Shown here piece after piece: positions 1 through 8,700 of a DNA stretch of 13,358 bases (its first letter is position 1; each line of letters opens with the position of its first letter). The stretch is from Irineochytrium annulatum. Taxonomy: Eukaryota > Chytridiomycota > Chytridiomycetes > Chytridiales > Chytridiaceae. The notes under the pieces were generated by a model. It was given only the letters and a program-made list of their open reading frames with translations. It was not told the DNA's origin and searched no databases. The stretch is taken from positions 1 to 13,358 of the forward strand of contig JADGJL010000819.1 of assembly GCA_027600665.1 (NCBI GenBank), read 5' to 3'. The position numbers and the translations under genes were made by a program.

Positions 1-1104
1 GTTATTTAACCATTGATGGTGCCAAAGGGTCCGTCGTGCCATATCCGGAAGGCGTCGTTGTAGACGTTCGTTTTCCGGAGCTTCTCGAGCTGGGACGAGA
101 CGTATTCAAACTTGAGCGTGATGCTGTCCCGGTCGTTGGTGTAGTCGTAGAGCTGATTCTGCAAGGTATTGACGTCTTGCCAATATCTTTGAAAAAATGT
201 CAGCTTTAAAGAGAAAAGTGTCGCCATGCTAAGACAACGAACGCACCTCAGTTCCGCATCATCCAAATCCTTCAACTCGGCCTCAATACCCGCTAGCTCC
301 TCCTTCAGCCCCAGACTCTCCGCCTCCAGCTCCCTCAGAACCTTCAACGCGTTCTCCTCCTTCTCCCTCAACGCCTCCAACTCCTGCTCGCTGCTCTCGG
401 GGACCTTGACCTCTTCCTCCGCCTCCAGCTGCTTCAAGAATCCCGCATACCCCTCCCTCTCCCTCCTCACCTCATGCAGCCTCTTCTCCAGCCGGACCTG
501 CAGGTCATCCGCGCAGTCAACGCACAGCGGGTGCTCGACCTCGGACACGCCCGATATCAGATCGAACAAGCGGGACGCGACCTTCAGGCGGTGAGAGAGG
601 GAGCCCTGGCCCGTGCGTTGCTCCAGCGGGGGCTCGCGGAGTGCCGATGGGGCGGGTGCGGGGTTTGCGGTGGTGGTGGTGATGGTGGTGGTTGCGGGGC
701 GGGAGAGGACGACAAAGGAGTCGCTGGGTTTGGGCGCGAGGCGGTCAAAGGGGTTCTTCTCCCTTGACTGCGGGGTTGCGGGGTTCGTTGTTGTGGACGT
801 CGGGTTCGGAGAGCTGGCGGGGAGGGCGACATGGGACGAGGAGGAGGAGGAGGAGGAGTTTGGGTTGTTGTCAGCCGAGAACGAATCGTCCGCCTGATTC
901 GAGCCGGCGTATTCGGATAATGGCGCGAGGGCGTCGTCAAGGTTTGAGGACTCGAGGAGGCTGCCAAAGTGCAGGTGTTAGTTGCCTGGAGTCAAGGGGA
1001 AACGCAGGGAAGAATCCCGACCTTGGATCCAGGCGAATAGGCTGGTTGCAGCTCGTGCAGAAGAACGACGCCAAGAAGAAGTCGTTGTTGCTGTTGCGAT
1101 CCAT
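1..1104 (-). CDS. ATG6: Beclin 1 / Atg6 autophagy protein, 3' part beyond window
   Basis: Scaffold subunit of the class III phosphatidylinositol 3-kinase (Vps34) complexes that act in autophagosome formation and endosomal sorting. Exons on the minus strand are 1104-1022, 960-247 and 186-11; a donor GT at 10-9 follows the GTING peptide, so the C-terminal membrane-binding domain lies outside. About 324 residues are visible: an N-terminal CxxC followed by PIRLDPS (about 16-28), a Ser/Thr/Pro-rich stretch, the family peptide DSFVVL, a BH3-like segment ending LFDLISG (about 150-165), the HPLCVDC motif, a long Glu/Leu-rich coiled coil, then RYWQDVN and FRIWHDGPFGTING, all hallmarks of Beclin. Joining exon 1 to exon 2 rebuilds RLDPSLLESSNLDDAL and joining exon 2 to exon 3 rebuilds ELRYWQD, so both introns are well supported. 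The start has A at -3 and G at +4. The next gene ends only 159 bases upstream, so the promoter is short. The family call is secure; partners are known only from the family. Confidence 0.93.
838..858 (-). repeat. GAG/CTC trinucleotide repeat coding a Ser run in ATG6
   Basis: Seven GAG units on the plus strand read as TCC codons on the coding strand and give a poly-Ser stretch in the variable N-terminal region of Beclin. It is in a disordered part of the protein and is likely length-polymorphic. Confidence 0.85.
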
Positions 1105-1263
1105 CGTGGGCGATGGATGATTCCTAATTCAGTTCACGTTCACGCCACCTCCATCGTCATCTTTCAAGCCACTACGCTGCTACAGCAACTGCATATATTC
1201 GACATATCTGAAATAGAAAGCGCAATGACAGGGTATAAAACCAGTTCGCATGGTGGCAGATTT

Positions 1264-2406
1264 CTACTTCCGCTTCAGCAGCATCTCCCTGATGTAACTT
1301 GACGATATTTTTGCAGCCACCTCATCCCCAGACATTGCAAGCTTCGAGTTCCCGATAACGTCGATGATGAAGATGTCCATCAATGGCAAATTGTTCCTCT
1401 TCCGCAAATCGTTGGCTTTTAATTTGCGGTTGCAATAAACGATTCTAGATTAGGACAAGACAAAGATCACCATGAATTAAAGAATTTCCTACCCATATGA
1501 CACCCTTTCTCAGTCTCCAACGACCCGACAAGCGCACCAATGGTCGGATCGTCCTTCGTCGGCCCGTAATCATCCAAAATCGGCACGACGTCATACTCCA
1601 ACCCCCGCCTCGTGTTCTCCAGGAACCTCCTCGCGACGCTCAACCGCTCATCCAGCGGTTGCATGGCCTCGTGCGCCTTCTTCCGCTCGAGCCTCTTGAC
1701 GTCCGCGCTGAAATCTGCATGGAACCACATTTATCAATCATAGAAAGGGTAGTGTTGGAGGGACGCTTAGCTTACCAACCACCCCGCATATCACGCGTCT
1801 GCTCGACAGCCACGCCGTGGCCGCGAGGAGGATCTTGTGTCCCGAATGCAAATGATCAAACGTCCCCCCCAGTGCGACCGTGTCATAGCTGTCCTTGATC
1901 CCTTCGCCCGAAAAGCAGCTGATGGACGCCTTGTTGTCACCCCAACCCAGCAGCTGCGTCGTCGGCGGGTGGATGATCGACGGGCACGCTTTAAACGCGA
2001 GCGGTCTCAACCCGGCCGCCTGTCGCCGCGAGTTGATCGCGGGCAGCAAGGCCACCTCATCCTCAACCGACCCCGCCATGATCAATCCCTCCCCCTCGAT
2101 CCCGAACCCGGCATCATTCACCCAGCAGTCGTACCCGCACACGTCCTCCAGCACGACGGTGACATCCAGCAGCGGGTTCCCAACGTCCGTGGCGGATTTG
2201 GACGCGACGTGGTAGAGGGCCCCGAGGACGGATTGGATGCTCTTCCACGAGGACGATGGGGACGCCGATGCCGCGGCGCGGAGGGACGGGGAGGAGACGA
2301 TGATGATCAGGGACTTAGAGGCGATGGTGGAGGCGTGAGTGATCTTGGAGCATTGTGCCGGGGCGGGAGGGGTGTCTATGGAGTCGAGATGGACGGGGAC
2401 GTACAT
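1264..2406 (-). CDS. Phosphopantetheine adenylyltransferase (coenzyme A synthesis)
   Basis: Transfers AMP from ATP to 4'-phosphopantetheine to give dephospho-CoA, the penultimate step of coenzyme A synthesis. Exons on the minus strand are 2406-1776, 1714-1493 and 1415-1264, giving 334 residues. The N-terminal 170 residues are a poorly conserved extension typical of eukaryotic forms. The nucleotidyltransferase domain starts at GGTFDHLHSGHK (180-191, with the HxGH motif at 187-190), continues through RLERKKAHEAMQPLDER, the GPTKDDPTIGALVGSLET block (261-278) and ends with KISSSYIRE (320-328), the ISSxxxR motif. No dephospho-CoA kinase domain follows, so this is the monofunctional fungal type (yeast Cab4-like), unlike the bifunctional animal CoA synthase. 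The third exon boundary was chosen (donor 1492, acceptor 1416) because it gives the family spacing between the ET motif and the next helix; an alternative acceptor gives about six extra residues. The start has A at -3. Confidence in function is high; exact N terminus is less certain. Confidence 0.92.
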
Positions 2407-2678
2407 TCTTTGGATATGGTGAACTGCGTGTTTCAAGTAAATGCACAAGCCGCTTTGAAATTGAAATTTCGTTGCGATAACGGTCCTCCATCCAGGCCAT
2501 CGACACACTCAATGCAAAAGTAATTATCAACGCAAGTCCTTTATTTCGAGTCACATTTGGTGAATGTAGCAACAGTGATAAATCATTATCCAAACTCCAG
2601 AAGGGATGCACTACGGAAAATGAAACGCGGTCCATATTAAAAAAGATAGTTAAAGCAGCGACAGCGGGATCCTGGTGC
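2407..2678. other. Intergenic spacer, carrier 3' end to adenylyltransferase promoter
   Basis: This 272-base spacer separates the stop codon of the ADP/ATP carrier from the start of the adenylyltransferase; both are on the minus strand. It must hold the promoter and 5' leader of the adenylyltransferase and the 3' region of the mitochondrial carrier's upstream neighbour only by position. No clear TATA box, polyadenylation hexamer, tRNA or repeat was seen. Confidence 0.4.
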
Positions 2679-4026
2679 TTAGATCTTCTTGAGCCAGGCC
2701 TGATGCAACAAAATGAAAAGTAAAGGGTCAGTTTCCAAGCATACAATTGGAGCCTCAAAGGGTCATTACGTTACCTGGAACTCTCCGTAAATGACGAGCA
2801 CGAGGGCAGCGCCAGTGCCACGGAGGATGTTAGCGCCGGCGCCCTTGAAAAGCGCGGCGGTGCCCTCGTTCTTCAGGATCTTCGTGAAGCAGTCGACGGC
2901 GCCAGAGTAGAGGCGCTGGTCGATCGGCTTCTCGGCCTGCATCTGGAGACGACGACGGACCGTATCGAAGGGGTAGCTGTTTTTTGTTTGTAAGAAATTT
3001 GGAGGTGAACAATAAAGCAACACGGTAACGCATGCGTGCGTTCATTGTGGGATCTAAAAGAATAAAGAGGAGGTTACACTCACGTGACGTAGCCGGACAT
3101 GATGACGGAGAACTGAGCGCCGGCCCACTTGGTGAAGATGCCAAGGAAGGTGACGTCCTTGTCCCAGGGGTTAAGGCCCTTGATGGTGTCGTTGAGACCG
3201 AACTGGACACCACGGTACGGGATGATGCCGGCGACGGAGACGCCGAAGCCCTGGTAGAGCGACAGGAATCCCTTGGGGCCCTTGGCGGTCTTGACGAGGC
3301 AGTCGAAGAGGCCGGTGAACTGCCTCTTGCCGGAGCCGACGTCGGAGGCGAGACGCGTCCGGGCGTAGTCGAGCGGGTAGACGAAGGCGAGCGAGAACGC
3401 GCCGGCCAGACCGCCCGAGGCCATGTTGACGGCGAAGAAGGGCCAGAACTCCTTCTTGGGGGAGTATTTGGGGAACAGGTTCTTGAAGAAGTCCTTGGAG
3501 GCCAGGTTCAGGGCCTGGGTGGGGAAGTAACGGATGCAGTTGGTCAGGTTGCCGCGCCAGAAGGCGCCCATGCCCTGCTCCGAGTAGACGCGGACGAAGG
3601 TGTTGCCGATAGAGGTGTAGCGGGGCACCTCGCCGGAGATGATCCTGGGGTTAGCATCCTGGGTCTGGATGCTGCGTGTGTGTGTGTGTGGGAATGAGAA
3701 AGGTCAGTTCCTGTTTACATCGCGCCGCGCCCAGAAAAAACGAAAAAGGTGGGCCCGCTTATCGCGCCCTGGCGCCCGCCCGTCTGGCCCTTCCCAGATA
3801 GCGATCAGCGCCCACGATCCATCCCGCGAGGTCCCAAGAGATAGTCCGAGAGGGTTGCCGGGCCGTTGTTTGTCATGTCGCAACGGGCAACTCACATCAG
3901 CTTGACACGCTCAATCGGGGCCGTGATGGTCTTGGCGACCGTGCCGGAGATACCGCCAGCCAAGAAGTCCTTGAGCAGCTGCTCGGTGAACGACGCCTTC
4001 TTCTTGGGGGGAGCGACGGCGGCCAT
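2679..4026 (-). CDS. Mitochondrial ADP/ATP carrier
   Basis: Exchanges cytosolic ADP for matrix ATP across the inner mitochondrial membrane. Exons on the minus strand are 4026-3896, 3671-3084, 2976-2775 and 2699-2679 (a 21-base last exon coding AWLKKI and the stop), total 313 residues. Three mitochondrial-carrier repeats are visible through PIERVK (37-42), PLDYAR and PFDTVR. Family-specific peptides include KDFLAGGISGTVAKT, RYFPTQALNLASKD, GIIPYRG and GANILRGTGAALVL; the substrate-contact Lys, Arg, Gly-Ile and Tyr known from bovine carrier structures have counterparts. Length is normal. The oddity is the family signature: RRRMMM is RRRLQM here, read directly from bases around 2942-2960. A few positions after GII (Pro for the usual aliphatic residue, Gln for Tyr before FG) also differ. 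The start sits in a good context (A at -3) behind a CT-rich leader, common for strongly expressed fungal genes. An alternative is a related adenine-nucleotide carrier of another organelle; I judge mitochondrial most likely. Confidence 0.94.
3672..3895 (-). other. Long first intron of the ADP/ATP carrier with GT/CA repeat at its acceptor
   Basis: At 224 bases this intron is three to four times longer than most others in the window. The donor is GTGAGT and the acceptor GCAG. Just before the acceptor the coding strand carries a CA dinucleotide run (GT run at 3676-3690 on the plus strand) where a pyrimidine tract would be expected. The splice rebuilds the conserved peptide ERVKLIIQTQD, so the intron itself is well supported. 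Confidence 0.85.
3676..3690 (+). repeat. GT dinucleotide microsatellite, about 7 units
   Basis: Fifteen bases of alternating G and T lie directly inside the 3' end of the carrier's first intron, three bases from the acceptor AG. Length is likely polymorphic between strains. Confidence 0.9.
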
Positions 4027-4692
4027 TTGATGCGATGAGGGAGGGGCGGGGGTGAAGGTGATGAAGTCGTGAAGTTCTCAGCGAAATATTGCGGCAAAAA
4101 AGAAGAAAAGGCTGTGGCTTCTACAGCTTCTCGAAACACCCGACCCGCGGTATTCCGTCATCGGACGCGACCGAGCGGCGATCTGTGGCGTCGTCGATGG
4201 CGTTGCCAGTGGCGCGGTGTGACGGCTATTGTTGTCAGGGAGTTCCTCGGCTTCTGAAGCGATGCAGCCGTCGTTCAACGGCCCAGACGCGCCCCAGTGT
4301 TGCTGACAGCCCTCACCAGTGCCACCTCTCGCGACTCTCACGCAGCGCACCCTCCTGCTCAAGGGTGACTCTGGCGGAAGTGTCCCGTCGTGGGACGAGC
4401 CGGCAGAATGCTGTTGCGGCCTTCACCTATATCCACCCAATTTTCATGCATCTTACGTGTCAATATCATACTATTGTCGATCCGCTGAGTTTGTTTCTTT
4501 TTTTTGTTTTTCAGACTACGGTTCTTTCAGCGTGGCCGCCCTGAGATATGATATACATCTATCACTGTTAGTAGTCACAGGAAATCGTCATCTATTGGCT
4601 GATATACAAGGTGCTGTTGTTCTCGGCGTCCATCCGCCCTTCTCAAACCGACCCAACCGACCCTATTCTATTAATCATGACAGGCGCATCAA
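4027..4692. other. 666-base intergenic region; carrier promoter side
   Basis: This lies between the start of the ADP/ATP carrier and the stop of the large peroxidase-reductase gene, so it should hold the carrier's promoter and the large gene's 3' untranslated region. The 70 bases next to the carrier start are CT-rich on the minus strand, typical of a fungal leader. A T-run with a following CAG at about 4490-4514 on the plus strand resembles a splice acceptor, but no coding exon follows it. No canonical AATAAA, TATA box or RNA gene was recognised. Confidence 0.45.
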
Positions 4693-5761
4693 TCAGGAAA
4701 ACACCACTACTTCTCGTCTTGCGACACCCGCCGCCGCCAGCAGCCGCTTTACGTTGTCGTTGAATGCCGCCGGTCCGCATACGAGGTAGATCGCCGACTC
4801 GCTCGACGCCGAAAGCTGACGCAGCGGGATACTGCTCGCGACGCTCTGCCTCCCCGACGCAATGTTCATAGTCCTCTTCTGCCGCAGCGACGCCATCGCC
4901 GGGCTTTGCGGGGTCGCGCCGTTCTCGATCCTGATTCGGAGCTCGTGCGGCAGCTCGCCGTCGACGGGCGTCGCGTCCTCGTCATCGTCGTCGTTGAATA
5001 AAACGGTTTTCCCAACACCAGGGTAACCGCCGTCGCACGCCGGCGGCAACTCCGCAATTGACGGGAAAACGGACCGGAGGATCTCGGCGCTGATTCGACC
5101 TTCGAGACCACCGCACTGTTGGTACGTGCGCGGGTTTTTGACGCGGGAGACCAGATACGTGACACGAAGCATGCCCTGGCTTTCGTCCTGGAGCTCGTCA
5201 AGCATCTCTTTGGCGATGATATCGTGGTCAGAGGAGTTGACGAAAAGGAGGCGAATGATGCAGTAAGGGCTGCCTTGGTCGTCCTTAGGAGAATACTGCA
5301 TGTAGTAGCGTAGTACTTGCAGCATTGGCGCCAGGCCGCTTCCGCCTGCAATCATGTTCACATTCGCGTAGCATCCCGTCATTTGTAAGCATCCGTCGTT
5401 GATAATGTTCTTCCCCCTCACGGGCCCTCGGAGCTTCAAACGCTCGCCGATCGCCATCTTATTGAGCTTGCCGGTGAATTTGCCTTCGCTATAGATCTGT
5501 GATGAGGGGGGTGAAAAGTGAAGAGAGTTAAGACCGCAGCTTGTTTTGATAGCTCCACAAACGCACCTTGACCATCAGATCAATAGATCCCTTATTGTGG
5601 CAGCTCACCGGCGTGTAGCTGCGAATCACCATCTTGTCGTTATTCCGAAGGTGAATGGAGCAATGGTCGCCCGGGAGGCAATCTATTCGCTGATCGGGCG
5701 ACGTGAACGTAAACGTGAACATATACGTCGGGCTCGTCACCGACGGGTTGGTCAACAGCGT
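4693..5761 (-). other. FAD/NAD reductase module of the fusion gene
   Basis: Exons 10 and 11. PGDHCSIHL and RSYTPVS (R1124 to T1127) form the FAD site, GPVRGKN the following Gly-rich turn, MIAGGSGLAPM (GGSG at 1193-1196) the pyridine-nucleotide site, NSSDHDIIAKEMLDEL the next family block, and LVCGPAAF (Cys1382) with a terminal FS the C-terminal reductase signature. This is the cytochrome b5 reductase/nitrate reductase pattern, which in those families prefers NADH. A low-complexity insertion (about residues 1289-1376) precedes the CGP motif. Confidence 0.9.
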
Positions 5762-8700
5762 TTTTGCTGGAGAAAAATGAAGTCAGTCAAGAAGGTCGCA
5801 TCGCAGTGGCTACCGCTTGTAACTCACATGTAAGCTTGATGTCGACAGGAGTGTCTCCGTGGATTGAGTTTGGCCCCCGCTTGAAGTTCGCTTGAATACT
5901 ATCGTGCAAGAGCGCCAGCCGCGGGTCACCGTCCTCTTTTAGCAAAGGTAGATCCGCGCCAAGGATGTTTCTCGTCGACATGATGGCGGTGGACATCTTT
6001 GCGGACTTGGCCTTCGCTATAGTCCGCTTATCGTCCGAGAGTGCGCCGACCGCGTATTTTTGAAGTCTGTGAATCGTTAGCGTTTCGAGCACGGGGGCCA
6101 GCGGCCAGGAAATCTCAATAAAACGTACTGGTAAAGCGCCATCTTCGAGTGCATATGCGTGGCAGTCAAGCTAGGCCGCTTAAAGTCCAAGGGCTTGATG
6201 CTGACAAGCTGCTGGGGTTCGAGCTTGTAGAAGAAATGTGTCGCTGTAATATACCGGTCAGGCCTTATCCATATCTCGTTACTTTCAAACATACCGTCGG
6301 TTCCAAGCGCCTCCATCAAGACCTGCGCGCCACCGGGATGATTCCTCATGAGCTCCGTAATATCGTAAATAATTCCGGCGACGACCACCCACTTCGACCC
6401 CTCTTCGATGCGCTCGTGAATTTGCCTCCACGTAAACTCTGGGAACGGCTTCTCCGCCGCTGCCTGGATCGCCTTGGCGTGTATGTCGATGCGCCTATGT
6501 CTGAACTCCATGTAGATGAAGAGCAAGATGACCAAGACCATCCAGAAGTACCAGGCTGTCCGCACAGTGGCGAAGGCAGGGATCACAAGAGCGATATCCG
6601 TGAGACCAAGGACGCAGTTGTACCACCCGATGAGAAGGGCGCCTATTCCGAGGATAGGGTGGACAACTTGGAGGACTAAACACGGATGTTAAGGAATGCA
6701 GAAAAGAAAGGCGTGATTGTGCCGACCTCTCCTTGTGATGTGGAGTGAGCTCCCAATCGTCGACTTTGCCAGAAAGCCCATGACAGTCGACGCCGTAATG
6801 ACGGCGAAGATGGCAACACCGATCTTAGAATGGAGGACCATTAAGTTACCGTTACTTGTGACGAGGGCCGTGACGGCCGAGATGACGACGTCCGATGTCC
6901 CGACCTCCATCAGCTTCTCGTGAAGCGCAAGCCAGCCGTTGGTGTGAAGGTACCTCGCCACCATGCTGTTTTGTTCATCCAAGTGGTTAGTTGTCCACTA
7001 GACCTCCGGCCCAGCAAAGATAATACTTACGCGCCAGCCGGATAGATCAAACCAAACGTCAGCAGCATCAGGGACCCATGGATGGCCTTGACCGATGAGT
7101 CCATACCCGACCCGATCGCCACGGTAAGCCCGAGCCCGGACGCTGAAGTTGCCAAGAAGTTCACCGCGCCGGATCCCTTGTTCCCGCCATGGTATCCGAC
7201 GGCGTCCGTGTCCGTCGACCACGCGTAGATAAACGTCGTAGTGCCGTTGACGATCGCGTTGGCGTTCGGCGATGAAGCCGGCGGCACGAGTCGGCGCGTG
7301 AACTTGCATGATCGCGCGTAACCCTGGGCGCTCGCGCTGCTCGTCGTCGTGTCGGTCACGTTGAGGAGGACGGGGCTTGTGGTGGGGTTGAGAATACCGT
7401 CGCCCGTGCTGTAGTACTCGGTGGCAACGATGGCGTTGTTGGACATCGAGACTACGACGACGTCGGAGCCCGCCATTTGAGAGGATCCAAATCCGATTGC
7501 GTACCAGCCCGCATACCTTGCAGAAAGCAGTCACGTTAAAGCATGATATGTGTCGACATTGAAAGCAAAACTTACTGGCTGAAGTACTCGAATGTAATGT
7601 AGTCCCCGTTGACAGCCCACTTTAACAACAAGCCATCCGCTATCTTCACCTTCATCTCCTGCTTTTCCAACGCCGCTTCCTCCGCCGCCGGCGTCGATGC
7701 GCCCCCCGCCGTCCCATTCCCGAGCACGCTCAAGCTGCTCGGCACGCTGAATGCATCATCCGGGAACGCGATGTTGCAGGTCTGCCTGATCAGGCTGCCC
7801 ATCGTCGTCGCTTTGATCTCCTTCACCTCATCCGCCGTGTACAACCCCGAAGCGTTGTTCCCGTAGTAAAATCGATCCCCGTCCCGCAGCCTAGTAAACT
7901 GCTCCTTCAGACTCGCGGCGAACAACGGTCCGACGCGTGCACCGGGCGCGTGCGGCTCGGCCATGCCCCCGACCCAGGCGTCCAGCTGCGCGACTGAAGG
8001 GTACGTCTCGTTCAGGATAAGCTGGGACGTGAGGGACGTCGTGACATCGGACCATTTGCGGGCTTGGGGAAGGTTGAAGAATTGGCGGGCCTGGTTGTAG
8101 GTCTGGATGCCGAGGTCGCGGCCGCGCTGAATGTTCCAGGCGGCAAGGTCGAAAGGGCTAGGCATGTTGAAATAAGAACGCAGCTCGGTCGTTATAAGGG
8201 TGTCGATGCGCTGCTCGTGTTGGAAGAGGAGGCCGCGGAGAAGGCTCTCGATGCCGTATCTGCATACGTCAGTACAACCGCATGGGGAGCACACGCTAAA
8301 AGCTTACTTGATCAAGTTCCCTGCGTTAAACATGTTGTCCCGCAGCAACAGCGGCCCTTCAGGTACAGGCCCGTTCTGATCGTATCTGAAGTACAACGGC
8401 GGAATCCCCGAGTGCCCATACCTGAACGCGCAAGTAAAGAAGAAAAGATCGACCGTCGCGTCCACCTGGGGCTGGTAGCCCTGGTAGGTTGGCAGCGGGC
8501 TACCAATCAAAGACGGCACGTAATAGTCGAAGTTTATGTGCTGGAGAATCCCAATCACCATCTTTCGCGCCGTCTGGAAGATCAGCTCGTCGTCCCAGTC
8601 CGGGTTGGCGGCGGCCAAGAGCAGCGCTGTGTACTCGCGTTAAATTGTTGCCTAGAGCTGCGAACGAAGGCTCCACGCACCTCGTCTATTATGCTCTCGA

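Noticed and set aside
1441..1452. Alternative acceptor (CTAG) for the last intron of the adenylyltransferase
   Set aside because: With the matching donor it would add about six residues to a conserved loop; the acceptor at 1417-1416 gives the family spacing.
1837..2523. Plus-strand open frame of 228 codons opposite the adenylyltransferase
   Set aside because: Arg/Asp-rich composition from the reverse complement of a GC-rich coding exon; no recognisable domain.
3032..3697. Plus-strand open frame of 221 codons opposite the ADP/ATP carrier
   Set aside because: It mirrors a strongly conserved GC-rich carrier exon and shows no protein motif of its own; a codon-bias shadow.
4490..4520. T-run followed by CAG, like a plus-strand splice acceptor
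   Set aside because: No coding exon follows on the plus strand; read on the minus strand it is just an A-rich promoter patch of the carrier.
5008..5035. Walker A-like peptide GYPGVGKT in the reductase insertion
   Set aside because: Matches the pattern GxxxxGKT, but there is no Walker B or nucleotide-binding fold in the short low-complexity insert; likely chance.
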